From the IMG/VR virus record IMGVR_UViG_3300035698_035465, positions 1 through 20,055 of that record: DNA of 20,055 nt. The stretch is one strand, 5' to 3'. This document shows, piece after piece, positions 1-7,602 of the stretch (within the stretch, counting starts at the first letter, position 1; the number at the start of each line of letters is the position of its first letter). Under the pieces are notes generated by a model. The model did not search any database. It was not told the DNA's origin and was given only the letters and a program-made list of their open reading frames with translations. A program made the position numbers and the translations under genes. This DNA comes from a virus.

Positions 1-1173
1 ATGCCCAGCGTTGCCAAGTTCATCCGTAACACCCCGACCGCCTCCCTGCGTACCTATTTCGAACAGGCCGGCATTGATATTCCCGTCGAGATCGACTGGG
101 ATGGCCCGGAACGCGATGTCGTGCGTCCCCTGATGCAGCTCGTCGACGAGATGGATCAAGCCGTTCTGGCGCGCGTTATTAGTGATGTAGAACGCGTCAC
201 CAACATGGCGGATGAAGCAGGCCAAGTGGCACTGTATAGTATCATCGATGATCGGACACTGCTGGATAGCCGTTGCAGCGCCCATGATCGTGCATTGTGG
301 ATGTTCCACAATGATCCTGACGGTTTCCTGCGGGCGGAGGAGGTGCGATTCACCGATGAGCACCGGCGCGGGCGCATGTGGGATGGTTTCATTGGTACGC
401 CTAATGTCGCCCTGCAGCGTGATCCGGTCGCCGTGACCGCGTTCGAGACCGCGATCCGGAAGCGGTTTGTCTCCAACAACGTTCACATTGACATCTTCGA
501 CCGCTATCGGCCGACGTTTGACGGCACAGATTGCGCACTGGTCCAGATCGTCATCTACCGTGAAGGTTTGCCTGACGATGACCTAGCGTTCGATGAGCAT
601 GGGAGCCTTGTGCGCCGCACCCGGCGCCCGGTCTTCGAGGCCTCCATGACCTACGAGCCGGAAACCGGCGTTATTGAAGTCGTCGCCAGCGACCGCGAAA
701 GCCGCGAGGACATGGTCCGGTTCCTTGCCCGCGATCTGCTCGGGATCGAGTTCCAACAGGAGCGGCTACCATTCCGCCAGTACGATCTTTCTGTACTGCT
801 GCGACCCCACGATTTTTCCACCGATCCGGCGGACGGGATCGCCGCCGTCGAAGTCAAATCATTGCGCTTGATGCCCATCGAGAGCGTTGGCGAGCGGGTG
901 ACGTTGGAATGCCTGCGCAAGGCCGACCGCTCGATCTGGGACATGGCGCGGGAGCGTTTCGGCGGCGTCGATCCCCTTCAGGGCGGGTGGGTCGCCACCC
1001 AGGCCAAGCTGACCATCCGTTTCCATCCCACCGGCGGATCGCGGCGCACGCGCACTTTGCCCCTGACCATCACCATGCCACATGGCTGCAATCTCAAGGA
1101 TCAGACCGAACGCGAGCAACTGATCGGGGAGAAGTATTTGCGGCTTTGGGGCATCCTGCGCGATGCCGGGTAA
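1..1173 (+). CDS. Hypothetical protein, first of a coupled pair (390 aa)
   Basis: I do not recognise this protein. It is a soluble, acidic/basic mixed protein with no signal peptide or membrane segment. The N-terminal third (about residues 1-110) looks helical. The middle (about 150-260) and the C-terminal third (about 270-370) alternate short hydrophobic stretches with charged residues, as in beta-rich folds. I see no nuclease, Walker or HTH motif. The C-terminal part has a basic patch around SRRTRT (residues 342-347). The ATG is the first base of the window, so the upstream ribosome site cannot be judged and the gene could start earlier. It overlaps the next gene by 11 bases, which suggests the two proteins are made together. 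It lies upstream of the excisionase-like gene and may be accessory (moron or defence) cargo. That placement is inference. Confidence 0.8.
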   Translation: MPSVAKFIRNTPTASLRTYFEQAGIDIPVEIDWDGPERDVVRPLMQLVDEMDQAVLARVISDVERVTNMADEAGQVALYSIIDDRTLLDSRCSAHDRALWMFHNDPDGFLRAEEVRFTDEHRRGRMWDGFIGTPNVALQRDPVAVTAFETAIRKRFVSNNVHIDIFDRYRPTFDGTDCALVQIVIYREGLPDDDLAFDEHGSLVRRTRRPVFEASMTYEPETGVIEVVASDRESREDMVRFLARDLLGIEFQQERLPFRQYDLSVLLRPHDFSTDPADGIAAVEVKSLRLMPIESVGERVTLECLRKADRSIWDMARERFGGVDPLQGGWVATQAKLTIRFHPTGGSRRTRTLPLTITMPHGCNLKDQTEREQLIGEKYLRLWGILRDAG

Positions 1174-2116
1174 CGGCTCCGGCCTCGAACCGGCGGCCCT
1201 GGAGTTGTTGCTGAACGCCGTCGAGACGCCGGAAGCAGCCATCTCCGGGGGCGTGCTGGACGACTACCATGCCTCCGAGTCCGTTGCCCTGAAGGAGGCC
1301 GGGCTACTGAAACCGGATGGGCATGAGGCGGCGTCCGCATCGTTGACCGATCACAACGACGTTCCCGTGACCCTGTCGTGGTCCGCCGAGGACGGGGGAT
1401 TGGGATATTTCAGTCCGACCGCCGGCTGGGTCACCGTGGCGGAAGACAGAATCGCTCGCTTCCGGGTGGACTTCCCGGTTCTGCTCGCCCGGTTGATGGT
1501 TCAGGCAGATGTGTCTTCCCGCTCCGGGCCGGTACCGCTCGTTCCCGACCTGCTTTGGGAGATCGGCGACGTCCGTCTCGGCCGCCGGACCCAACGGGTG
1601 CCGATCTGGTTCGCCAGACGCCTCCATGAACGTCCGGTGTGGCGGCAAATCAAGGATGTGGCGAAGGCGCGTCCGACATCCGGGTTGCGGGTGGTGCTGA
1701 CCAGCACCCCGTCGCATCGCTTCCCGGATGAGGCAATCGCCGGTCACCTGCTGGTTGGCATCCGCGACGTGATCGATTTCGCCTCAGGGTTGGCCGTCCA
1801 TCCGGACATCCTCGCCGCTCGCCTGGACGGTTCGCATCAACCGGATGTCGAAGAGGCACTCTATCTCTCGCCGGATGGGAAGCAGTTGCTAATAAACGGC
1901 GACGTCACCATCAGGTTCAGGTCCGCCTACCACATCGCGATCATCGGCAAACTGGTCACGGCCTTTCGGGAAGGGAAGCGATTTACCGCCCGTGAACTCC
2001 TTGACCATGCCCAGTCGAGTTCCGATACCCTCCGCCAGGCCTTCGGTGCCAAGAAGTGGGCCCAACTCGAACCTTATATTAAGACCCGCGACGGGCTCTG
2101 GGGCTTCGAACTCTAG
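1163..2116 (+). CDS. Hypothetical protein, second of a coupled pair (317 aa)
   Basis: I do not recognise this protein. Its ATG overlaps the end of the preceding gene by 11 bases in another frame, so translational coupling is likely. Residues 1-115 contain acidic, aromatic-rich stretches (a GYFSPTAGW segment near 85-93). Residues 120-260 are mixed. The last 50 residues (FTARELLDHAQSSSDTLRQAF, then KKWAQLEPYI and GLWGFEL) read like a small winged-helix domain: a helix, a recognition-like helix and a short beta ending. Such C-terminal modules occur in DNA-binding or effector proteins, but this is only an impression. There are no catalytic motifs. The stop is followed by a pyrimidine-rich leader and a change of operon at 2217, so the pair seems to be its own unit. 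Confidence 0.8.
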   Translation: MPGNGSGLEPAALELLLNAVETPEAAISGGVLDDYHASESVALKEAGLLKPDGHEAASASLTDHNDVPVTLSWSAEDGGLGYFSPTAGWVTVAEDRIARFRVDFPVLLARLMVQADVSSRSGPVPLVPDLLWEIGDVRLGRRTQRVPIWFARRLHERPVWRQIKDVAKARPTSGLRVVLTSTPSHRFPDEAIAGHLLVGIRDVIDFASGLAVHPDILAARLDGSHQPDVEEALYLSPDGKQLLINGDVTIRFRSAYHIAIIGKLVTAFREGKRFTARELLDHAQSSSDTLRQAFGAKKWAQLEPYIKTRDGLWGFEL

Positions 2117-2182
2117 GCGATTTTCTCTCCCTTTTTCTCCCGTTTGACCCCTCGGTTTTCTCTCTGGTTTTGCGCGACTCTG
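2117..2182 (+). promoter_or_regulatory. Pyrimidine-rich leader with repeated TTTTCTC tracts
   Basis: Between the hypothetical pair and the HTH gene, the + strand carries TTTTCTCTC at 2121-2129 and 2156-2164 and a related TTTTTCTCC at 2132-2140. The stretch is clearly less GC-rich than its surroundings. A TTGACC at 2144-2149 could act as a -35 box, but no convincing -10 follows at 17 bases. Given its position it should hold the promoter of the early operon, or a terminator for the upstream pair. The sequence alone does not decide. Confidence 0.35.
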
Positions 2183-2210
2183 CCTTCGGACGCAATACAT
2201 TCCGAAGGAG
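2183..2210 (+). promoter_or_regulatory. Hairpin that hides the ribosome-binding site of the HTH gene
   Basis: CCTTCGGA (2183-2190) and TCCGAAGG (2201-2208) form a perfect 8-bp inverted repeat with a 10-base loop. The Shine-Dalgarno GAAGGAG (2204-2210) for the GTG at 2217 lies almost wholly in the 3' arm. In RNA the stem would block ribosome entry, and in DNA the repeat could be a dimer-binding operator. Both readings are inference; the repeat itself is directly visible. Confidence 0.5.
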
Positions 2211-2216
2211 AGCGAA

Positions 2217-2426
2217 GTGACTATCAGACATCTCAACCAGAACGAATTGGCGGACCGGTGGAACATCAGCCACCGGACGCTAGAGCGTTGGCGGTGGACC
2301 GGTGAAGGACCCACCTTCCTGAAAATCGGCGGCCGCGTCGTGTACCGCCTGGAAGACGTCGAGGCATTCGAGGCGGAGCAAACGCGCAAGAGCACCGCCG
2401 ATAATCCCTTCGCGGCGTCGGCTTGA
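2217..2426 (+). CDS. Excisionase/AlpA-like helix-turn-helix protein (69 aa)
   Basis: This is a small DNA-binding protein of the MerR-like HTH_17 / excisionase (AlpA) type. Residues 6-40 fit the family pattern: a helix (NQNELADRW), a turn, a recognition helix starting at SHRTLERWR, then the wing GPTFLKIGGRVVYRLEDVEAF. In phages such proteins act as directionality factors for the integrase or as activators of early genes. The start is GTG at 2217, chosen because GAAGGAG ends six bases upstream and there is no ATG in the right place. Its Shine-Dalgarno is buried in a hairpin. The next gene's ribosome site overlaps this gene's stop, so it leads the early operon. No integrase lies in the window to show which role applies. 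Confidence 0.88.
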   Translation: MTIRHLNQNELADRWNISHRTLERWRWTGEGPTFLKIGGRVVYRLEDVEAFEAEQTRKSTADNPFAASA

Positions 2427-2437
2427 GGGGAGCGGTC

Positions 2438-2926
2438 ATGACCATCCCCAATCGCCCCACCCTAAACGACTTTCCCAATATGCCAATCGGCGACATCGCT
2501 GCCCTGCCGGCCGAGACCTTGGCCTTGCTACAGGACGAGGCCGACGAGGCTCTGCGTTCCGCAAAGATGAGCCGTGATTGGATCGGCGGAGCCCTGGCGC
2601 TCAAGTATGACACCGCCGCTGCAAAAGCCCGACAAGCTGGCGGCAAGGACACCGGCACGGTGCGCTTCGACGACGGGCCGGTGACCGTAGTCGCCGACCT
2701 GCCGAAGAAGATCGTCTGGGACCAGACCCAACTGGCCGCCCTGGTCGAGCGCATCCGAGCCGAAGGCGACGATCCCGCCGAGTATGTCGACATCGCCATC
2801 AAGGTCCCCGAGCGGAAGTTTACCGCCTGGCCGAGCCACATCCGGTCGGCCTTCGAGGATGCCCGAACCGTGCGGGTCGGCAAACCCACCTTCCGACTTT
2901 CCCTGAACGATGAGGTGCAATCATGA
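2438..2926 (+). CDS. Conserved-looking phage hypothetical protein (162 aa)
   Basis: The function is unknown. The protein is soluble with an acidic N-terminal half (residues 1-50, ending ALLQDEADEALRSAKMSRDW). Its middle contains a short lysine/glutamine-rich helix (KYDTAAAKARQAGG) and its C-terminal half is rich in charged residues (ERIRAEGDDPAEYVDIAIKVPERKF). A TTG at 2423 would add five residues, but ATG 2438 is preferred because GAGGGGAG, which overlaps the upstream stop, sits at a normal distance before it. The gene overlaps its downstream neighbour by ATGA. Position directly ahead of a Sak4-like ATPase suggests a role in replication or recombination, possibly as a host-nuclease inhibitor or helper. 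That is guilt by association only. Confidence 0.87.
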   Translation: MTIPNRPTLNDFPNMPIGDIAALPAETLALLQDEADEALRSAKMSRDWIGGALALKYDTAAAKARQAGGKDTGTVRFDDGPVTVVADLPKKIVWDQTQLAALVERIRAEGDDPAEYVDIAIKVPERKFTAWPSHIRSAFEDARTVRVGKPTFRLSLNDEVQS

Positions 2927-3222
2927 CCACCAAGACCAAGCTGGACCGCTTGCGCGAGGACAACTGCTTCTTCGCTGATCTCCCCGAGACCATTCGCATC
3001 CCGCCGCTCGGTGATCGCCGGGAGGAGGTGACCAAACCCATCGAGACGGCGTCGATCGACGACATCGCCTTCGCCCAACTGGCGCTGCAATCCAAGGCGT
3101 CCGCCCTCTACGGCGAGATCGACGCGCTGCGCCGCATCTATGACATGGCGCGCAAGAACGGAGCCCTGGGGGCCGACAATGCCATCGACGCCATCCCGGA
3201 CACCAAGGGAGGCTCCAAATGA
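2923..3222 (+). CDS. Small phage hypothetical protein, helical (99 aa)
   Basis: I do not recognise the family. The start ATG overlaps the previous stop (ATGA) and the stop overlaps the next start, so it is embedded in a translationally coupled chain. Residues 45-80 (DDIAFAQLALQSKASALYGEIDALRRIYDMARKNG) should form one long amphipathic helix, perhaps a coiled coil. The ends look disordered. There is no cysteine cluster and no enzyme motif. A small helical protein just before a RecA-fold ATPase could be a subunit or modulator of it, which is inference. Confidence 0.85.
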   Translation: MTTKTKLDRLREDNCFFADLPETIRIPPLGDRREEVTKPIETASIDDIAFAQLALQSKASALYGEIDALRRIYDMARKNGALGADNAIDAIPDTKGGSK

Positions 3223-4103
3223 ACCTTCCCATCATTTCCGCCGATGAACGGCTGGCCGAGCGGCGCGGTATCAAGGGTTGCATCTTCGGCAAGTCAGGCA
3301 TCGGCAAGACGAGCCTGCTGTGGAGCCTACAGTCCTCGACGACTCTGTTCATGGACCTGGAGGCGGGCGACCTCGCCATCGAGGGCTGGACAGGGGACAC
3401 CATCCGGCCGCGCACCTGGGCCGAATGCCGGGACTTCGCGGTGTTCATCGGCGGCCCTAATCCGGCGCTCCGCGACGACCAGGTCTACAGCCAGGCGCAT
3501 TTCGACGCCGTTTGCGAGAACTTCGGCGATCCGGCTGCGCTGGATAAATACGAAACCGTGTTCATCGATAGCATCACGGTCGCCGGACGCCTGTGTTTTC
3601 AATGGGCGAAGGGACAGCCGCAGGCGGTTTCGGATCGTACCGGCAAACCCGACATGCGCGGCGCCTACGGTCTGCACGGCCAGGAGATGATCGCCTGGCT
3701 GACCCACTTGCAGCACACCCGGGGCAAGAACGTCTGGTTCGTCGGAATCCTCGACGAGAAACTCGACGACTTCAATCGCCGAGTCTTCCTCCCCCAGATT
3801 GAAGGTTCCAAAACCGGCAACGAACTGCCGGGCATCGTCGATGAGGTCATTGCCATGGCCGAGATCGGAGCGGGCGACGGAGAGCCCTATCGGGCCTTCG
3901 TCTGCCAGACGATCAATCCTTACGGCTATCCGGCGAAGGATCGCAGTGGCCGCCTCGAAATGATCGAGGAGCCGCATCTCGGCCGCTTGATGGAAAAAAT
4001 CAGCGGCCCCGTAAAACCGGCGAGCGAGAGACTGGAGTTTGGCCGCCCCGACTCCCAGCCCGCCGATACCCCCGTCACCCAAGAAGATGAAGGAGCACAC
4101 TAA
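3219..4103 (+). CDS. Sak4-like RecA-fold ATPase (single-strand annealing helper), AAA_24 type (294 aa)
   Basis: This is a single-domain P-loop ATPase of the phage Sak4 / AAA_24 type. Walker A is GKSGIGKT (residues 24-31). Walker B is VFIDS (114-118) after a typical YET. A conserved GLHGQEMIAWL helix (151-161) and the NVWFVGI strand (171-177) complete the fold. The last 40 residues are proline- and glutamate-rich and probably disordered. In phages Sak4 ATPases work with a cognate SSB in recombination by annealing or strand exchange. The next gene encodes a probable SSB, which supports the assignment. Length (about 294 aa) is normal for the family. It could also be described simply as an AAA family ATPase; the annealing role is by family and context. 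Confidence 0.85.
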   Translation: MNLPIISADERLAERRGIKGCIFGKSGIGKTSLLWSLQSSTTLFMDLEAGDLAIEGWTGDTIRPRTWAECRDFAVFIGGPNPALRDDQVYSQAHFDAVCENFGDPAALDKYETVFIDSITVAGRLCFQWAKGQPQAVSDRTGKPDMRGAYGLHGQEMIAWLTHLQHTRGKNVWFVGILDEKLDDFNRRVFLPQIEGSKTGNELPGIVDEVIAMAEIGAGDGEPYRAFVCQTINPYGYPAKDRSGRLEMIEEPHLGRLMEKISGPVKPASERLEFGRPDSQPADTPVTQEDEGAH

Positions 4104-4105
4104 TC

Positions 4106-4723
4106 ATGAATGGTGCATGGAACGATTACAACGACGCGGAGTCCCAGAACTCCTATGACCTGATCCCCAAGGGCGCCATCGTGCCGGTCAGGATGACCAT
4201 CAAGCCCGGCGGTTATGATGACCCCAGCCAGGGTTGGACCGGGGGCTACGCCACCCACAACGAGACTACCGGGTCGGTCTACCTGAACGCCGAGTTCGTC
4301 ATCACCGAGGGACCGTTCGCCAAGCGCAAGGTCTGGAGCCTGATCGGGCTCCTCAGCCTCAAGGGCCCCGAGTGGGGCAACATGGGCCGCTCCTTCGTGC
4401 GCGGCATCCTCAACTCCGCTCGCGGCCTGTCCGACAAGGACAACTCGCCCGAGGCGCAGACGGCGCGGCGCATCAACGGGTTCACCGATCTCGACGGTAT
4501 CGAGTTCCTGGCCAAAATCGATGTCGGCAAGGACGCCAATGGCGATGCCAAGAACGAGATCCGGTTTGCCGTCACGCCCAACCACAAGGACTGGAAGGCG
4601 TTCCAGGAAAACGGCGGCATTTGGAGGCCGGGCGTCGCCACCGCCGGTGCTTCCGCTTCGGCGCCCGCTACGCCAGATGCTCAGACGGCCGCCAATCCCA
4701 ATCGTCCGACCTGGGCGCAATAG
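4106..4723 (+). CDS. Probable phage single-stranded DNA-binding protein partner of the Sak4-like ATPase (205 aa)
   Basis: The protein starts MNGAWNDYNDAE and has a beta-rich core (about 20-165). Its block WSLIGLLSLKGPEWGNMGRSFVRGILNSARG (76-106) resembles the phage DUF669-type group often annotated as SSB-like and found beside Sak4 or Erf recombinases. The last 40 residues are Ala/Pro/Thr-rich and disordered, ending NRPTWAQ. This recalls the flexible tail of SSBs but without the usual acidic tip. The start is set by AAGGAG at 4090-4095, ten bases before ATG 4106. The gene lies two bases after the ATPase gene and twelve before the helicase gene, whose Shine-Dalgarno overlaps its stop. Assignment to SSB is moderately sure; that it belongs to the recombination unit is clear from the layout. 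Confidence 0.7.
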   Translation: MNGAWNDYNDAESQNSYDLIPKGAIVPVRMTIKPGGYDDPSQGWTGGYATHNETTGSVYLNAEFVITEGPFAKRKVWSLIGLLSLKGPEWGNMGRSFVRGILNSARGLSDKDNSPEAQTARRINGFTDLDGIEFLAKIDVGKDANGDAKNEIRFAVTPNHKDWKAFQENGGIWRPGVATAGASASAPATPDAQTAANPNRPTWAQ

Positions 4724-4735
4724 GAGGGCTGAGCC

Positions 4736-6418
4736 ATGTTACTCCGTCCCCGCCAGAAGACCTTCGTCGAGCGCAGCGTCAACGCGCTCAATGAACACGG
4801 CAACACACTCGGCGTGGCTCCGACCGGTGCCGGCAAGACGATCATGCTTTCCGGCGTGGTCGGCCGGATGCTGGCCGGCAACGACGCCAGAGCCGGCGTG
4901 CTGGCACATCGAGACGAACTGACGGCACAGAACGTGCTCAAGTTCGCCAAGGTCAATCCCGGCCTCAGCACCTCGATCATGGACTCTCGCACCAAGTCGT
5001 GGCGCGGGCGGACCACGTTCGCCATGGTGCCGACCCTGGCGCGCAAGGCGAACCTGGACGCCATGCCGGCGCTCGACCTTCTGGTCATCGACGAAGCCCA
5101 CCATGTGGCCGCCGACAGTTATCGGCGCATCATCGACCGGGCGCGGGATCGTAATCCGGACGTCAAGGTGTTCGGCGTTACGGCGACCCCCAACCGGGGT
5201 GACAGGAAGGGCCTGCGCCCGGTGTTCTCCAACGTCGCCGACCAGATCAACATTGGCGAGTTGATCGGCTCCGGACATCTGGTTCCGCCGCGCACCTTCG
5301 TCATCGATGTCGGCGCTCAGGAGGCTCTGAAGAGCGTGCGCAAGACCGTTGACGACTTCGACATGAAGGCGGTCGACGCCATCATGAATACGGCGCCCAT
5401 TACCGAAGCGGTGATCCGGCATTGGCGGGAGAAGGCGGGTGATCGCAAGACGGTGGTGTTTTGCTCTACCGTCGATCATGCCCGCAACGTCCGCGACACC
5501 TTCGTTGCCGACGACATCCATGCCGACATGATTTACGGAGATATGCCGACGGCAGAGCGCCGCTCGGTGCTGCGGTCTTTCGAGAAGGGCGATACCCAGG
5601 TCATCGTCAATGTGGCGGTGCTGACCGAAGGCTGGGATCACCAACCGACCAGCTGCGTCATCCTGCTCCGTCCATCTTCCTACAAATCGACCATGATCCA
5701 GATGGTGGGCCGGGGCTTAAGGACCGTGGACCCGGAGGTCTTTCCGGGCGTGGTCAAGACCGACTGCATCGTGCTGGACTTTGGCACCTCGTCCCTGCTG
5801 CACGGCTGCCTTGAACAGGATGTCAACCTGGACGGCCGGACTGGTGACGGCGAAGCCCCGACTAAGGACTGCCCGGAATGCGGAGCCATGGTTCCCCTGG
5901 CGGCCATGGAATGCCCTCTTTGCGGCTACCTATGGGAAATGTCCGGAGACGGCGATGGCGAGACGGTTCCGCTCACCGACTTTGTCATGTCGGAGATCGA
6001 CCTGCTCAAGCGGTCCAGTTTCCGGTGGTGCGATCTGTTCGGCGACGACGCGGCCCTGATCGCCAACGGCTTCAACGCCTGGGGCGGCATCTTCTTTTTG
6101 CATGGGCGTTGGCATGCCCTTGGTGGGGCCAAGGGGCAACACGTCCGGCTCCTGGCCGTGGGTGAGCGCACCGTCAGCCTGGCGGCGGCCGACGACTGGC
6201 TCAACGAGAACGAGACCGACGAGAGCGCCCACAAGACCAAGCGCTGGTTGAACCAGGCGGCCACCGATAAGCAGCTTCAATATCTGCCCGCTGAATACCG
6301 CCAGGACTTCGGTCTGACCCGTTATCAGGCCTCGGCGCTGCTGACCTTTACCTTCAACAAGGGCGCGATCACTAATCTGGTGACGTCGGCTTCCAACAAT
6401 CAACGGAGGGCGGCATGA
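4736..6418 (+). CDS. SF2 DEAH-box DNA helicase with internal zinc ribbon (560 aa)
   Basis: This is a superfamily 2 helicase of the RecG/RadD/SSL2 (type III restriction-like) group. Visible motifs are Walker A PTGAGKT (29-35), DEAH (119-122), VTATPNR (148-154), a second RecA-like domain with VVFCST (240-245) and VNVAVLTEGWD (291-301), and motif VI QMVGRGLR (322-329). A four-cysteine zinc ribbon follows (C379, C382, C393, C396), then about 160 residues rich in Trp and Phe (RWCDLFGDD, WGGIFFLHGRWHALGG) that may contact DNA or a partner. This architecture is known from RadD-like proteins and phage relatives. It probably unwinds forks or recombination intermediates with the neighbouring annealing ATPase and nuclease. 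The start ATG follows TAGGAGGG, which overlaps the previous stop. Confidence 0.93.
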   Translation: MLLRPRQKTFVERSVNALNEHGNTLGVAPTGAGKTIMLSGVVGRMLAGNDARAGVLAHRDELTAQNVLKFAKVNPGLSTSIMDSRTKSWRGRTTFAMVPTLARKANLDAMPALDLLVIDEAHHVAADSYRRIIDRARDRNPDVKVFGVTATPNRGDRKGLRPVFSNVADQINIGELIGSGHLVPPRTFVIDVGAQEALKSVRKTVDDFDMKAVDAIMNTAPITEAVIRHWREKAGDRKTVVFCSTVDHARNVRDTFVADDIHADMIYGDMPTAERRSVLRSFEKGDTQVIVNVAVLTEGWDHQPTSCVILLRPSSYKSTMIQMVGRGLRTVDPEVFPGVVKTDCIVLDFGTSSLLHGCLEQDVNLDGRTGDGEAPTKDCPECGAMVPLAAMECPLCGYLWEMSGDGDGETVPLTDFVMSEIDLLKRSSFRWCDLFGDDAALIANGFNAWGGIFFLHGRWHALGGAKGQHVRLLAVGERTVSLAAADDWLNENETDESAHKTKRWLNQAATDKQLQYLPAEYRQDFGLTRYQASALLTFTFNKGAITNLVTSASNNQRRAA

Positions 6419-6421
6419 GCC

Positions 6422-6835
6422 ATGAATACCGTAACCATATCCGAAACCGCTGCTGCTCGGTTCCGTCTTTGGCATCCGCGTGGTGCGCTCTGTGCCGTCT
6501 GTCGGCGTCCGGCCCGTGGCTTTGGCTGGTTCGATCCAGTGCGTTCGAAGCGGCCCCGGCCCTCGGTCTGGTTCTGCTCGATGGCCTGTCAAGGATTCTG
6601 GTCGCGATTGGCGAAGGGGCGCCCGGGCATGGTTGACCTGACCGAACAGGAACAAGCGGCGATCCGGGCCACCGTCAAGCTGGTGGCCGAAATCTTGGAA
6701 GAGATCGGCTGGCAGACCCGCCTGATCGACCTTTCCGAGGTCCAGGTTCTCACCCTCATCGAGGTCGCCGTCGGCGGCTTCCAGGACGTCATGCACACCA
6801 CGGCGAAGGCCGATGACTTGGGAGTCCCATTCTAA
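6422..6835 (+). CDS. DUF6511-like protein with an N-terminal zinc-finger motif (137 aa)
   Basis: Residues 24-56 hold a CxxC...CxxxC set (C24, C27, C52, C56) separated by an aromatic, proline-rich stretch (ARGFGWFDP), which should bind one zinc in a treble-clef-like finger. Residues 72-125 form two helices (LTEQEQAAIRATVKLVAEIL, then LSEVQVLTLIEVAVGGFQDVM). I recall this combination as DUF6511 in alphaproteobacterial prophages; the function is unknown. An ATG at 6415 is nearer the Shine-Dalgarno AACGGAGGG but opens a different 73-codon frame without these motifs. ATG 6422 gives the protein described. Its stop and the next start share TAATG, so it is coupled to the nuclease gene. A role as an accessory DNA-binding factor is inference. 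Confidence 0.87.
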   Translation: MNTVTISETAAARFRLWHPRGALCAVCRRPARGFGWFDPVRSKRPRPSVWFCSMACQGFWSRLAKGRPGMVDLTEQEQAAIRATVKLVAEILEEIGWQTRLIDLSEVQVLTLIEVAVGGFQDVMHTTAKADDLGVPF

Positions 6836-7602
6836 TGCTGGACTATAACCACACGGCCAACTTCGCCGAGCAGGTGAATGCGCTGATCGACGCAGCCCTC
6901 GTCGCCGAAAACCAAACCCAACAATCCCGCCAGTATCTCGGTGGATCGCGTCTCGGCGTCGCCTGCGACCGGGCCCTGCAGTTCGAATACGCCCAGGCCC
7001 CGAAGGACGACGGGCGGGATTTCGACGGGCAGACGCTCCGCATCTTTGCCGCCGGCCATTTGTTTGAGGACATGGCAATCCGTTGGCTGCGCCTGGCCGG
7101 GTTCGATCTTTACACCACCAAAGGCAATCGTCCGGGCGGTGAGCAATTTGGTTTTTCGGTAGCCGGTGGGCGCATCCGGGGGCATGTGGACGGCATCATC
7201 GCCGGCGCTTCCGATGGTTTGTTTCCGGGCTTTCCGGCGCTGTGGGAATGCAAATCCATGAACGCCAAGTCCTGGAAGGACACGGTGAAGCGAGGCCTCG
7301 CGATCTCCAAGCCGGTCTATGCCGCCCAGATCGCCGTCTATCAGGCTTACATGGAAGCGACGGTGCCCGGCATCTCGACGAACCCGGCGCTATTTACCGC
7401 CATCAACAAGGACACGGCGGAACTTTATCACGAACTGGTGCCGTTCGACGACGCGCTGGCCCAGCGCATGAGCGACAAGGCGGTGCGCATCATCCGGGCG
7501 AGCGAGGCCGGTGAGTTGCTGCCCCGCATCGCCCAGTCCGCTGATTTCTTTGAATGCAAGTTCTGCTCCTGGTCCGACCGTTGCTGGAGAACGGGTGCAT
7601 GA
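6835..7602 (+). CDS. Cas4/RecB-like PD-(D/E)XK nuclease with a four-cysteine (Fe-S type) cluster (255 aa)
   Basis: The motif set of the Cas4/AddB/RecB nuclease group is complete: H75 and E78 in AAGHLFEDMA, D119 in GHVDG, E138 and K140 in LWECKS (the D/ExK signature), and Q165-Y169 (QIAVY, the QxxxY motif). One cysteine precedes the core (C44 in GVACDRALQFEY) and three follow it (C241, C244, C250 in CKFCSWSDRCW). This is the arrangement that holds a 4Fe-4S cluster in Cas4 and AddB. The likely activity is DNA exonuclease or end resection for the annealing system encoded just upstream. No cas1, cas2 or array is nearby, so it belongs to phage replication, not CRISPR adaptation. The start shares TAATG with the preceding stop, and the end overlaps the primase gene. 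Confidence 0.9.
   Translation: MLDYNHTANFAEQVNALIDAALVAENQTQQSRQYLGGSRLGVACDRALQFEYAQAPKDDGRDFDGQTLRIFAAGHLFEDMAIRWLRLAGFDLYTTKGNRPGGEQFGFSVAGGRIRGHVDGIIAGASDGLFPGFPALWECKSMNAKSWKDTVKRGLAISKPVYAAQIAVYQAYMEATVPGISTNPALFTAINKDTAELYHELVPFDDALAQRMSDKAVRIIRASEAGELLPRIAQSADFFECKFCSWSDRCWRTGA

Noticed and set aside
6415-6636. 73-codon frame starting at the ATG that overlaps the helicase stop
   Set aside because: It is better spaced from the ribosome site, but the product lacks the cysteine motif. The frame from 6422 has a coherent zinc-finger and helical protein that couples to the next gene.
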